A stretch of DNA of 64,000 nucleotides, from positions 930,001 to 994,000 of the forward strand of contig OY829330.1 in the NCBI GenBank assembly GCA_963691655.1, given 5' to 3'. Numbering within the stretch: position 1 is the stretch's first letter; the number at the start of each line of letters is the position of its first letter. Under the pieces are notes generated by a model, which had not been told where the DNA came from, made no database searches, and worked only from the letters and a program-made list of their open reading frames with translations. This stretch comes from Toxonevra muliebris (taxonomy: Eukaryota > Arthropoda > Insecta > Diptera > Pallopteridae). A program made the translations under genes and the position numbers. Of this stretch, positions 1-10,849 are shown in pieces.

Positions 1-1490
1 TCCTGTGGAAAAAGAGTACTTGGTCTCATCGTCCAAGCACCAACCGGATTCAGGGTCCACGGGCATCAAAAACAGTGGGCACTGTACTGACATCTGGTGG
101 TATGTCTGGCTATGCCTATTTCCGCCTCGACATGCCTGACTCCATTTAACCGGAGTCGGTAGGCCGCTCTCATCGTTTCTTTACGTATTCAAAGATCCAA
201 AGGAAGTAAGTCAAGCAAGGCATTGAAGGCGTTACCAGATGTAGTACACATTGCACCAGTGATAACCAGGCACACACAGAGAGGATACTGTGGACTTAAC
301 CAAAGTTCGTCTCCACCATACTACAGAGGCATACGTGACAATAGGTCTCTCAAGAGCAATGTACACCCAGTATACCTGAGCTGGATTCTGAACCCAAGTC
401 TTGCCGATAGCTCGCCTGCACTGCCAGAAAACCTTTACTGCACACCAGACTTTCAGCCCGACGTGTGTCCTGCATAACAGGTTACCCCTAAATATTTAAC
501 TTCAGAAGACAACTGCAGTGTTACTCCCTTCATTGTTGGTAATAACAGGCCATCCTTCTTGCGTTTCATAGTGAAGAGCACTAAGGTGCTTTCACCAGAA
601 TTCCCTGAAATGTTCTGCAGATCATACCAAATTAGAAAATTAGTACGCACACATCGTCAGCATACGCTTGGATGTGAACCAAAATTTTGCAAATCATTAA
701 GAAGGGAGTCCACCACGAAGCACCATAGAAGAGGAGAGAGTACGCCCCCTTAGGGGCATTCTTTCTCAACCTATACCGTAAAACTGTCTTCTTTTTCTCC
801 CCCCGTGATAAGCAGCCGTTTAGATAGCATGGCATGAATCCATCGGATGACGATTTCTTCAACACCATATTGTCTGGCCGAAGAGCACATCAAGTCGAAG
901 GTAGCGTTGTCAAAAACCCTTCGATATCGACAAACACTTCCAGGGTGTAGTAACTTGCTTCCAGCCCTTGTTCAACTGTACTAACACAGTCGTAAAGAGG
1001 TTCACAGGATTTTCCACTCTGATAAGCATGTCGTCGAGAATTGAGGGAGATTTGGCTTAGAACTTTCAGCCGGATGTGCTTCTCGACCATGCGTTCCACA
1101 CTTTTAAGCAAAAACGATGTCAAGCTTAATGGTCGGAAACTTTTCGGTAGAGCGTAGTCATCCCTTCCCGGTTTAGGAATAAATATAACTTTAACCAAGT
1201 GCCAAAGACGTGGAATATATCTCTAAGCAAGACATGCCGTGAAGATCCTTTCCTGAACCTTCATAAGATTTGTCCCTCTCCGCTTTAGCATGATTGGATA
1301 AATGCCGTTGGGTCCAGGGGACTTAAAGTCATCGAATGACGAAAAGGCAAACCTTAACGTCTCTTCGGTGACTATCCTAGAGGCTATAAACCAGTAGATT
1401 CTTCTGGTACTAGAGCCAACCGAACTAGGAGTGTTGGCAACGTTCTGAGGAGCAGCTACCTGGCAACCCGGAGTTTCGGAAGCTCAGCGT
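1..1490 (-). pseudogene. LOA-clade LINE remnant (reverse transcriptase to RNase H side)
   Basis: Minus-strand translation gives broken pieces of a non-LTR retrotransposon polymerase in several frames. The finger region reads DDFKSPGPNGIYP near 1290-1330. KVIFIPKPGRDD and FRPLSLTSFLLKSVERMV follow at about 1100-1195, then VFVDIEG near 930 and the catalytic QAYADDV near 660. VKYLGV near 490 and RPIVTYASVVWW-like residues near 310-360 are followed by decayed sequence toward the window edge. FIPKPGR plus SFLLK..ERMV plus FVDIEG is the style of LOA-clade (I/R1-group) LINEs. Frameshifts and stops separate every block, so it cannot encode an active enzyme. The element continues to the left of the window. 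Confidence 0.8.
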
Positions 1491-1654
1491 TCCAGCAAGG
1501 GACCGCCTTACCTTGTCTACTCCTACGTTCCGGGCACTTCATAGCAATTGTAAAAGTCTACCGCTACGAGTGAGGACACTTTTAAAAGGAAACACCGATA
1601 ATTTATAAACGTTATAAATGAGATTGTTTATTTAAAAAAAAAGCACTTAAATTA
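1491..1654. other. AT-rich spacer between LINE remnant and dispersed repeat
   Basis: No coding signal seen. It contains a short A-run (about 1633-1641) and leads into the dispersed repeat. Confidence 0.4.
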
Positions 1655-1982
1655 TAATTTGAGGTATGTGAAACGAAATGATTATAAAAATGAAAAAAGT
1701 TAATTTGAAAATTCAAGATGGAAATTCAACTTATCTAGCCGAAGTCGCTCGATCGAATCGTCGTGCTCACTTTGACATATGGTAGGGTTACCATTGTTAA
1801 GTATTTTATAGGAACTTAGAGGTAAGTATTTTACAGGGTAAGTATAAATTCAATTTTAGTTTAATTTTAGGTACAATGCAAGGTAAGTAAAGGTAATTAT
1901 AATTCATAGTTGTAATAATTCATGTTTAAATAAAAAGATAAATTCAAGATAACTTATAAAAATATTATATAAATTGTATTGC
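1655..1982 (+). repeat. Dispersed repeat of about 320 bp, copy 1 (possible BEL LTR)
   Basis: This block is nearly the same as 38209-38531, from TTTGAGGTATGTGAAACG to TATAAATTGTATTG. It contains several GGTAAGTA motifs spaced about 30-60 bp apart. The other copy sits about 200 bp downstream of a BEL/Pao integrase end and begins TGTTATTTGAGG, so a BEL LTR or solo LTR is possible. Neither copy ends in CA and I found no TSD, so the class is unproven. Confidence 0.55.
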
Positions 1983-2400
1983 TTCGTCTCAACGCTATGA
2001 ATGATGCGTCGAGTGTCAGAGCGTTGACCATGCGAGGTGGAGAGCGATCGGCATTGGATGAGCGACGTGAACCTTGATCTTCGCAATCGCGTCTACTACG
2101 GCGGGACTGGTCTACCGATAGCTGGTGATGTTTGCGGCGCGATTGATGGTAGCTGGAGCGATGCCGGGACGGATGGCTCTTTCGGATGCGACGCTTTCCG
2201 ACTCTCTGTCTCGGTGTCACAACTGAACGCCTCCACGTACTTGTGGTTCTGTGGGGTGCAGCATCGTGTGGTGAGCAAGCTTACACCGCTTGCAACAGGT
2301 TGGTGAGTTACAGAATCCAGTCGAGTGGGAGTGGGCTAGGCAATAGGCCTAGGCAGAATCCGTGAGCGGTGACAACGTCATCTCTATGTCCTGGATTCAT
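1983..2400 (-). pseudogene. Retrotransposon gag zinc-knuckle fragment (BEL/Pao-like)
   Basis: On the minus strand around 2230-2350 one frame reads CLAHSHSTGFC followed by CCKRCKLAHHTMLHP. This is the double zinc-finger ending in an HHTLLH-type motif seen in BEL/Pao gag proteins. A stop follows shortly after, and downstream frames are arginine/serine-rich without recognisable domains. It abuts the dispersed repeat abruptly, so only a short segment survives. Which BEL copy it belongs to cannot be decided from the window. Confidence 0.5.
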
Positions 2401-2559
2401 AGCTACGAACCCCTTACAATAACGCAAAGAATGTGTGCGATGGCATAGCTGGGATTTATGTACGTCTTGAGACATCATACCTTTAAAGATAGAGGATTTT
2501 AGTACTAGAAAATCATTGATAGGCAGAGAAGCCTTAAAAATAAAAAAATTAGAGTTTTT

Positions 2560-3640
2560 GTAGGCGATTTACGCGACTGGCAAAACACACAACTTCACGA
2601 TAGGGCGCGTGAGTATGCCGGATCACGTGCGGATATCAGCGACTCGTGCATGTCCATCGGGTCCACGATGTAGCGTGATTATGCAGGCCATTCGTCCTTG
2701 ATCTCGGCTAGTTGATCCTCTTCTAGCTCTTTTTGGGAATGTTGCCATTTATAGCGTTTCTGAAGCTCCTTTAGGTATTCATCCTTCCATCTCCTGCCGA
2801 AGTGATGGTGAAGAGCTTTCAGTTTCCTCCAACGGTTTATTAAGGAGATGTTAGCCGAATCTGGTTCAGGAAGCGCCATAAGTGGAGCGCCTCTCAGAAA
2901 GTGACCTGGAGTGAGAGCTAAAATATCATTAGGATTCTGAGAAAGTGGGGATGAAGGTCGGGAATTTAAAACCGATTCAATACGAGAGAGGAGTGTGGAA
3001 AACTCTTCGAAATTGAAGAGTTGAGATTTGTTTTGAGAATTGGAGAAACTGTATACTGATGGATCTGTGGGCTCCGGTAAATGTTGTGCAATTGTCTGAC
3101 ATGATTTTGCCAGGCAACCCTCTCCAAATAACAAATCTTGCGAATGCTGCACGTAATGTCTCTGTTGTGAAATTGGAGCATAACTCTAAATGTACGGCCT
3201 TTGCTCAGAAGCAGACGAACACTGCCACATAACCATTGAGAAATGTTGCCGTTGTAAGCTGGGACGCTTTGATTTGGAAGGGGCCTGCAAAAATCTACAC
3301 CAGTATTCGAGAATTCTGGGGGCAAAGCCGCCATGATTTGGGATCGGACATTTTGTTTATGAATTGTACATACCTTGCAAACATGTATGCACCTTTTTCA
3401 AATGTGGGATATAAAATTCTTGGTGGCCCATTCGGAACATGAGCCTTTGTTCTGCGTTTATGAAGAAATTCAAGATAAAGAACGAAGAATAGAGTTTTTT
3501 CGGGAACTATTATTGGGTGGCGCCCATTGTAGCTGAGCCCGGATTCAGCCAATCTTCCAATGACTCTCAAGAGACCTGGTTTATCGATGAAAGGGTTGAG
3601 AGTTAATAGAGAGCTTTTCTTCGGAATGGGACAAGGCATT
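2560..3640 (-). pseudogene. BEL/Pao integrase (minus-strand element)
   Basis: The integrase is spread over three frames. The N-terminal part (about 3640-3295) includes HPIIVPEKT. The middle (about 3330-2970) covers the core. The C-terminal part (about 3150-2570) has VLNSRPSSPLS, ALTPGHFLRGAPL, LINRWRKLKALHHHFGRRW and a tail reading HRGPDGHARVADIRT and RPIVKLCVLPV. Those are the standard BEL/Pao integrase blocks in the right order. Frameshifts near 3150 and 3320 and a stop at about 2680 break it. It is the 3' part of the same degenerate element as the gag, protease and RT pieces up to 10833. Confidence 0.85.
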
Positions 3641-3892
3641 TACCTACGGAAGGAAATGCCGCACTTGTACTAACGAGAGTAGCCTTATTTTATCAAATTG
3701 AACTTCAGCTTGGAATAGAGAAGCTGAACCGAATCTCCCTTTTTATCAAGCTATGGTGAAGAAAGCGAAACACATATGGTTAAACGATAAAAATCTGTTG
3801 AGTAAATCGGTTGGCTCTTCAATTGCGAGATTAACAACTACCTTTCTTTGCTCGGGAGGCAAGATGGCGGAAACGGTAGCTTTGGACCAGGC

Positions 3893-4962
3893 TTATTCGT
3901 AATGCTGAAGACATTCAGGACCATTCCACCAAAGGGAGTTTGATGCTAGTTCTTGGGGACTGCAGCCGCGGGTGGCCAGATCAGCAGGATTATCACTGTG
4001 TCGCCGTGAAAGGAGTGATCCAGGTTTAACACATTCGTCCCAGTCGGTGTCCTCTAACCATAATGCCTGAAGAAGCAAATTGGCTTTACTCATGATGGGC
4101 GAGAGCCATCCTGCCGGGTCAAAAAGTTTTGCAACCGTAGAGAGAATTTGTCGCTTAGTTCTAGTTTTTGTATCAGCGAGAGTTTTCCATCGTATGCCAA
4201 TTGTTTTTGTACAACTGGTATCGTCAAATTTTAAAAAGTCAGAGTCGAGAAGATTTCCTTTCGGAATTTTTTTCAGAATTTTGAGATGATTTGCTGCGAT
4301 TTTGCGGAGTGGCACTCCAGCACTATCGAGAATTTTAATTACTTGCGTTAGTTTATCAACAGTATTTGGAATTGTGTGGCTACCTGATAGAATATCATCC
4401 TCGTAAGTTTCTTTTAATAGGACTTCTTCTGCGAGAGGGAATTTGCTTTTTGAGTTCTTTGCTGGCTGCTGAAGAGTTCTAATAGCTAAAAATGGAGTAC
4501 AGTTCACTCCAAAGGTGACTTTTTTTATCTGAAAACTTGAATCTGCAAGCTCTGGGGTCTGCGAAAGAGAATTCGCTAAAACTCTTGGTCGTCTGGACGA
4601 GGATTTGTCGATACATCTTTTCGATATCTCCATTAAAGACGAACTGGTATAATCGCCATCTTAAGATAAGGGTCATAAGATAAGAGATAAGATCAGGTTG
4701 GAGCGTAGAACCAATATGCAGGATATCGTTAAGAGAGAACTGGTTGTGTCCATGTGATTGATAGTGAGAAATTCTTCCAGGACCTCATCATATACTGTTT
4801 TGAGCTCGCCTTTCTTTGCGAGATTCTTTTCCATACTAAGCAACTGGCTGTAAGTAGTCGACCGAGAGTGACCTGTGGGAAATTTGGGAAACTGGGCTTG
4901 AAAGGAAATCTTACTACATATCTACCATCTGGGATGTAGTTTTCAGGTAATATTCTTCGCAA
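3893..4962 (-). pseudogene. BEL/Pao reverse transcriptase with RNase H deleted
   Basis: The segment runs from PDGRYVVRFPF (about 4935) through FVFNGDIEKMYRQILVQ (about 4630) into a 246-residue open stretch (4633-3893). That stretch has the catalytic YEDDILSG (Tyr-x-Asp-Asp) and LFDPAGWLSPI. After LEDTDWDECVKPGSL it jumps straight to HSDNPADLATRGCSP, which normally lies beyond RNase H. An internal deletion has therefore removed most of RNase H. A frameshift near 4630 separates the palm motif A side from the YEDD side. Confidence 0.85.
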
Positions 4963-5404
4963 GACTGATCCTCTTCAGAAATCGGTATAGTTTGGGGTAC
5001 CTCCTCTTGTTCTCAGAACCGTCTGAGTTGAGAACTCTGGAGTTCATTAGAGTCTTTTTGTTCCTGTGTCGAGAATGTTGACACTTTATGAGCAATGGGA
5101 CCACTTATAACCCATCCAAATATTGTGTTTTGCGCTAGAGGGCTTCTACATATTTTGCGATGAATTCCATCGAGCATGATTTGAGGAATCATATCACTTC
5201 CGATGACTATATCAATCTTTGCTTAAATAAAGCAATTGGGATCTGCTAAGTTCAGCATGGCGAAGTGTTTCCAATCTGGATGTTCAAAGGTGAAAGTGGG
5301 AAGAAGTTTTGTCAATTGCGGGAGTAAAATTGCTGGGGTATTGATTTTTTGGTCAGTTTTCGGGGCAACTTGTCGAAGGAAACAAGTATAACTTGAATTT
5401 TTGA
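4963..5404 (-). pseudogene. Protease/RT linker of the BEL element, badly decayed
   Basis: Between the protease and RT pieces only scattered matches to a BEL linker region can be read, with stops in every minus-strand frame. No other feature was seen. Confidence 0.4.
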
Positions 5405-5611
5405 TTATTTTTCCGTCATTCCAAAAATTTTAAATTGGGTATTTCGAATTGGGAGCCTCAATCGATTTTGCACCTTTGGCTCGATGAATGTTCTCTGAGA
5501 ACCTTGGTCAATAAAAGCTCGAACCGTGTGTAGTTCTCCAAGATGCTCTATAGAAACGAGAGCTGTGGGAAGTAATGTTTTTTCTTCGTTTGTGCTGTAT
5601 AGGGATTGCAC
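5405..5611 (-). pseudogene. BEL/Pao aspartyl protease fragment
   Basis: The 68-residue minus-strand frame contains RAFIDQGSQRTFIEPKV. The DQGS tetrad replaces the usual D-T/S-G protease signature in many BEL/Pao elements. It sits between the gag zinc fingers (5770-5978) and the RT, as expected for a gag-PR-RT-RH-IN order. Frames change on both sides. Confidence 0.75.
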
Positions 5612-5769
5612 CTGTGGACTGTATGTTTTGGTAGATGTTTGGGAGTAATTATTTGTTGATTCATCGGGTGGACTTCGGGGATTTTTCTGTTTTGGGAATT
5701 TCCTATTCTGTTTTTGTAGCTGATTAGAAAAAGAAAGATGTGAAGCCGCAGGGTTTTGCTTTTGGTTGG

Positions 5770-5978
5770 TGTTATTGTCAAAATGGATTTAAACATTCCG
5801 GTCTTAAGTGAGTGAAGGAAAAACAGTTTTCGCATAAGTTATGTTCCCGAACAACCTTCACCCTGTCTCGCACAGATAACTTTTTAAATTTCTTACAGTG
5901 TCTTAACGCATGAGACTCGTCGCACATTGTACAAGAGTATGCCACATTTTTTGTTTGTTTTTGTGTAGGAGCACACAA
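5770..5978 (-). pseudogene. BEL/Pao gag C-terminal zinc fingers
   Basis: The frame reads YSCTMCDESHALRHCKKF, then VREHNLCENCFSFTHLRPEC: two CCHC-type knuckles typical of BEL/Pao gag. The N-terminal half of this gag lies about 4.4 kb away at 10376-10833, because a LOA LINE is inserted between them. The 20-30 bases from about 5979 to the LINE tail do not fit either neighbour cleanly. Confidence 0.75.
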
Positions 5979-6161
5979 AAGAAGTATTAAGGATACAGCA
6001 CTCAGACAAGTTTTACATCCATTCTACTATATCCTGTATTCCCTTTTGCTATTCTTTAAATATACCAGATTTATTAATAAATCTTAGCAGATCCTGCGGT
6101 GTTAGAGAGCTGATCTGACAAAAAGCGGGCAGACACTAAGAAAGTGGTCTGCCGTCTCTTC

Positions 6162-6954
6162 TCATTCTTCCTCCAAACCACAGGAAGCACAGAAGGCATT
6201 AGCTCCCAGGCCAATCATATGCAAATGTTTGGCCCAAGAGAAATGACCTGTATATAATCCCACCAGCTGCCTGCAGCTCTTTCCAACACAATCAAGCCTG
6301 GATTTACAATGCATAACCAGTTTAGACGTGGTTAGAGGATTAAGCAAGGATTTAAGGATTAAATACACAGATATTTCTTTCTCTCCAACCATTATCAGTA
6401 ACATGGTCCATTGCCTTGGTGATTGCAAAAATTTCTACTTGAAAAACAGAAGTATACAACCCAAGGGAGAAGTGAAGGTGCACTTCATAATTTTCAATAA
6501 AGACCCCAGAACCCGAATCGAATTCTGTTTTGGAGCTGTCAGTGAAAATACGCTTACAATTAACTCCCGGCCCAGGTCTCGGCAAAAACCAAGTTTGGGC
6601 CTCTGGAATTTGTATTGTACAGCGCTGTTTTAAAACTGGAATTGTTGGCATTGATAAAACTGTTAGGTCCATATCAGTACCTTCAACAATGTCACCAATA
6701 TCCCAGCAAGTGTCATACCAATACCCATTGCGTTTCAGCCCACAGATGGCTTTGACAACCTCTCCTTTAGCAAAAATATCAAGGGGTGGTAAGTTGAGCA
6801 ATGTATCCAAGGATGGGCCAGGTGTTGTAGGAAAAGCTCCCGTACAACAAATAGCCACAGTCCTCTGAAGTCTGTCAAGAGCTTTCCTAATGCTGTCAAC
6901 ATTAAGTCTCATCCACCAGACTATGGATGCATAGGTGATGATGGGTCGAATCAT
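6162..6954 (-). pseudogene. LOA LINE C-terminal region with RNase H
   Basis: RPIITYASIVWWMR opens the thumb-side block. The RNase H follows, with KRIFTDSSKTEFDSGSGVF (first catalytic Asp) and FQVEIFAITKAM (Glu). A frameshift near 6420 leads into PRQWTMLL and a tail with TSKLVMHCKSRLDC, GLYTGHF and FCASCGLEEE, the conserved C-terminal zinc-like end of LOA/R1-type ORF2. A 200-residue segment is still open, so decay is moderate. Confidence 0.85.
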
Positions 6955-6966
6955 AGCCTTATAAAG

Positions 6967-7334
6967 TCATAAGACTTTATAAGGTGCTAAGCCCCATGTT
7001 TTGCCAAAAATAGCCTTACATTGACAAAAAGCTGCCAATGCCTTGGATACCTTTAGCTCAACATGAGAACGGCAAAGAAGTTTGGTATCTAAAATGATTC
7101 CTAGATATTTCACTTCTTGGGATAGCTGAATAGTGATTCCTCTGAGTACTGGTAAAACTAGACCATAAATTTTCCTTCTCCTGGTGAAAAGAATAACACC
7201 AGTTTTAATAGGGTTAACCGATAGCCCGTTTGAGCAACACCAAGAGTCAATCATATTCAGAGCAGTTTGGGATTTCCTACAAACATACCCGACCGATTGG
7301 CCCGTGATTAAGCAGGCAACGTCATCGGCATAGG
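6967..7334 (-). pseudogene. LOA reverse transcriptase, part after the hAT insertion
   Basis: Immediately left of the hAT element the minus-strand frame resumes with DDVACLITG, the Asp-Asp half of the palm catalytic motif. It continues through VNPIKTGVILFTRRRK and VKYLGIILD to FGKTWGLAPYKVL. The frame matches that of the part at 8383-8800 when the insert and one TSD copy are left out. Confidence 0.85.
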
Positions 7335-8374
7335 CAAGGCCGTATTTAGGGGGAGGATTTTGGGGGTTCTGACCTCCCCCCCCCCCCAAAATGTGGAAAC
7401 TTTATTCTAATTTTTGAGATTAATTGCCAATGGATGGAAAAAAAGTCAAAATAAAATCTATTTAACAATATTTTTTACTTCCATCGGTTTTTTTTTCTGA
7501 AAAGTCAAACATAAAAAATAAATTTGAAATCTTAATTACACTATGCGATCAAATCCGATTTGTTTTCTTCGACATGAGGTTTGACTACGGATTCAAAAAG
7601 AGAAGGTGATACTGAGCGCTCCTGCATTCATAGTTTTTCTTTGATTTAAGGTTTCATCCTGAATCAGTTTAAAAAGTTTAAAAACTAATAAAAATATAAA
7701 AAAATTATCGGATCCTTGCTTGACTTGCTTGAACCCCAATTTTTTCCTTAAACGTGATGTGATGGGAAGTTTTTGACCTCAGATTCGTATTCAACGTGAA
7801 AAATTCTTTCGCAAAAACTTCATCTTATTAGCAAAACCCATCTTAAAATTAATTTTTTAACGCATTATTGCTCAGAGCACCACGACTAGAAAGATCGCTT
7901 TCAATGCTGTGACTTCACGAATTTAGGGAATATAAGCCAACCTCTTCCGGGTTCCTTATCATTGATAATGGCTCAAATTCCCAATGATGATCATTTGAAA
8001 AAAATGAGCCTTTACTATTTTTGGTAATTTTTTTGAGGTTGGGTACATCATCAGTAGTGGGAAGTCAATGAGTTAATGAAATTATGTCCCTCACGATAAA
8101 AAAAATGCACTAGAATGCAAATTGAATAATATTTATTTGAAAAAATTTAATTTGATTATTCTGGGAATTTTTTGTCACTTTTGGCCATTTTTTTGAGGTT
8201 AAGAATAAAAAAAAATCGGAAAATTTTTCCTAAAATTTTAATTTTATAGGGTCCATCAAATGTATCATTGATTTAATTTACTGTATTTCAAAATCAGTTT
8301 GATAAAAATTATTTTTAAAGATTTTTTTTGTGAAAACCCCCCCCCCCCGAAAAAAATTTCTGGCTACGGCCCTG
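7335..8374. mobile_element. Non-autonomous hAT element (1,040 bp) in the LINE catalytic motif
   Basis: The ends are imperfect inverted repeats: CAAGGCCGTATTTAGG at the left, and CAGGGCCGTAGCCAGA read inward from the right. The flanks carry a perfect 8-bp target duplication GGCATAGG at 7327-7334 and 8375-8382, the size expected for hAT. Long C/G runs sit just inside both ends (about 7371-7387 and 8336-8349). No transposase ORF is present, so it must have been mobilised in trans. Confidence 0.92.
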
Positions 8375-8382
8375 GGCATAGG

Positions 8383-9159
8383 CACGTGTGTAGATACCCG
8401 ACTCATTTAGGGAAACAAGCAGAGAGTCAACCAGCAAACACCACAGCAGTGGAGAGAGTACGCCCCCTTGGGGACATCCTCTATTCACGCTGCAAGTCAC
8501 AGATTGACCACAATCAGCTTGAACCATCATAAGTCTGTATGACAGCATTGAGCATATCCAGTTAACAAGAACCGGATCCACTCCATGCTGACCTGCTGCA
8601 TTGCACATGCCGTCAAAAGTCGCGTTTTCAAAAGCTCCCTCAATATCAACAAAAATACCAATAGTGTATTCTTTCCTGTTGAGGGCCCACTCAATCCGAC
8701 CTACCAGATTTTGCAGGGCCGTCTCACATGATTTTCCACATTGATAAGCAAGCTGAAATGAACGACTCACTACGGATGCGGTGTTCAACATAGCGCTCAA
8801 GATATTTTAGTAAAAAAATTGCCAATTTTTGGAATGAAAACAACTTTTACCAACCTCCATTGTTGAGGTATGTGAGCGAGAGCCAAACTGGAGATGAAGA
8901 TCTTCTTTAAAACCGGTAGCAATTGCACCATACCCTCTTTCAGAGCAACTGGTAGTATACCATCCGGATTCGGCGATTTGAAGCTGTCAAAGGAAGCGAT
9001 AGCAAACCTAATCGCACCTTCATTAGCCACTGTCCTGGCAATCCACCAGTTACGCTGCGAAACTGTCGAACTAACCCTCACCGCTTCCGGAAAAGTGGGA
9101 TGTTGAACAACAGAGACCTGATTGCCCGAAAAGTGAGATTCCAGCATTAAGCTGAACAT
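8383..9159 (-). pseudogene. LOA reverse transcriptase, N-terminal fingers and palm
   Basis: The frames give AIASFDSFKSPNPDGILP (fingers), VKVVFIPK, then after a frameshift near 8800 AYQCGKSCETALQNLV, IFVDIEGAF (motif A), NRGCPQGGVLSPLLW (motif B) and GIYTRAYA. The last Ala is where the hAT element splits AYADD. A decayed stretch near 8810-8830 has lost the block joining the two frames. Confidence 0.85.
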
Positions 9160-9254
9160 CTCACTTTTTGATTCCGTGAAAGTGCCGTCAGATTTTTCGA
9201 GTGAATACAGTCGGATGGCTTGACCCCTTTTAGGATTTTCGCTAACTTAGCTGT

Positions 9255-9790
9255 TTAGGACATAGTTTCAATACCGCTGCAGAAATTTCTAAAGGAAGGA
9301 AGGAAGGGCTTGCAACACCTTGCTCCACCACGGAACAGGAATTTTAGCAAGAGGTTGGCGAGGGGGACAGGCTCGCTCAAAGCTGGTCTGAAGAGCAGAG
9401 GAGAGATTTTCCACCGCTGCTTCCAGACCTCCTTCGTTGCGTAGTTTAGGGGGTAGAGCACAGCTTAATGAAGCCAGTTCTACTCTAAACTTTGCCCAAT
9501 CCGCCTTTTTCGGATTTCTTATGAGCATTAAAGGATTAACTTCAACACCATACTGAAACTTAATATATCTGTGGTCTGATAGAGAGTCATCTCTAAGGAT
9601 CTTCCAGTTTGCAATTGACTGCACTAACCTTTCATTAGAAAGAGTTACGTCTGTGCATTAGCGTCACAACATAAAATGAGCCCCAAATTCATCCTTTCAC
9701 AGTACTCTACAAATTCTACAACCGTCGCTGGCGGTGGTGATAAATTTGCACCGTATAGAAAGTAGGCAGAAGCAAATGCAAAATGGCTTG
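9255..9790 (-). pseudogene. LOA endonuclease (APE-type) with internal deletion, and linker
   Basis: The frame near 9790-9660 gives LYGANLSPPPATVVEF and LGLILCCDANAQ, the endonuclease core. It then jumps to TDVTLSN and RDDSLSDHRYIKFQYG, the SDH catalytic block. Comparison with the copy at 41230-41553, where about 50 residues lie between these blocks, shows an internal deletion. Downstream, NPKKADWAKFRVELASL and RACPPRQPLAK are the linker to the RT. The enzyme would be dead. Confidence 0.8.
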
Positions 9791-9829
9791 TTTTCTCTGA
9801 GGAACCTCTACATCGGTTGCTATAACCTC

Positions 9830-10120
9830 AGCAGAGAGTACCGTCTTTGAAACACTAGCCTTAATTGGGTCTTCAACCAGAGTAGTGGCCGAGGCCTCCT
9901 TTCGTCTGTTTATCGACCTAATCTTCCTCCATTTACGTCTCATACTGCGAGAAGGTTGTGGCCCCAGTACGCCGGCTTGTGTAGGAGGTATATCAGTCAC
10001 AGTTGTGACGTCTAGACTCATACCTACTTCAGCCGGAGAGTTCACAGCCCCTGACACCAAAGAAAAGTTGGTTGTAAAAATTACAACCCCACTCTCCCCC
10101 GGGATGCGCCCTCTATCGTA
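9830..10120 (-). pseudogene. LOA ORF1/ORF2 N-terminal remnant
   Basis: An open minus-strand stretch of low-complexity, basic sequence includes RSMRRKWRKIRSINRRKE. It lies upstream of the endonuclease in the same element. I recognise no zinc knuckle or RRM. It may be an ORF1 tail fused to ORF2 by deletion. Confidence 0.4.
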
Positions 10121-10375
10121 GACTCAAGAGACTTTGTTTGGGTTTTTTCTTATTTCGGTTGTATTCATGCTGCTTCGTCCGGTCACCTGCTCCTCCTGTT
10201 TAACCAGGGCGTGTGCATCACGACGAATCAGAATACACGGCAACCTCTATCACATCCGTCACCACGTGGATGTGATAGACCAAACTTCCATCAGATCACT
10301 CAATTACGTAACGTATCGAAATACATGTTGGTCCCCTTAAGTGACTGACAGCCCGAACCAGTAATGACATATTGC
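10121..10375 (-). other. Probable LOA 5' untranslated leader
   Basis: Non-coding sequence between the ORF1-like stretch and the BEL gag. It contains an inverted pair, CACATCCACG and its near complement around CACATCCGTCACCACGTGG (about 10249-10272), able to form a hairpin. Assignment to the LINE leader is inferred from position. Confidence 0.4.
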
Positions 10376-10833
10376 TTTCTGTATAAAATTTTTGTGTTCT
10401 GTTATGACCCCGATTTTGAGAAAAACTGGATTTGGCCGGCTTGACGCCTTGCAGCCGTTCTACAACCTCATATTTTATGGTAAGAAATTCGTTCATTTGT
10501 TTCCACGTTGGGAAATCCTTACGGGAGCTAAGGGATTGCTGTCATAATGCAAAGGTCTCTTCAGGGAGCTTCGTAGAACAAATGTATACGAGAATTGAGT
10601 CCCTATTCTCTGTCGAGACGCCTTGAGATTTTAAGACGGACAGAGAATTGTTGATTGAATTTTGAAGCTTCTGTAATGCTTCACTATTTTAGAAACTTAT
10701 TTGAGGGGATTCAAAAGAGTTTTGACCTGTTTGTCAACCAGAATGCGCCTGCTTTCAAACCGGGACTTTAGCGCATTCCAAGCTAGTTCAAAATTTTCAT
10801 CGCTGAGAGCGTACAAAAAGAGAATGCCAGAAA
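10376..10833 (-). pseudogene. BEL/Pao gag, N-terminal half (minus)
   Basis: Minus-strand frames read LYALSDENFELAWNALKSRF, then a decayed core, then MNEFLTIKYEVVERLQG and NRGHNRTQKFYTES. That is the typical middle of a BEL/Pao gag just before the zinc fingers. The zinc fingers continue at 5978 beyond the LOA insertion. The 5' LTR and extreme N-terminus are missing: RTE sequence starts at about 10840. Confidence 0.75.
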
Positions 10834-10849
10834 ATAGCAACACCACGCA

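Larger units (their letters stand above)
6008..10375 (-). mobile_element. LOA-clade LINE inserted into BEL gag, itself split by a hAT element
   Basis: Read on the minus strand, the element runs from a 5' leader near 10375 through ORF1/endonuclease, RT and RNase H to a 3' UTR ending near 6008. The 3' terminus is placed by comparison with a second LOA tail at 43711-43895, which shares the block from AAGTTTTAC through ATTTATTAATAAATCT. The host BEL gag reads up to KFYTES on one side and resumes around NVAYSCTMC on the other, so the LINE appears to be inserted in gag. I could not define a clean TSD. About 50 codons of the endonuclease are deleted near 9650. Confidence 0.75.
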
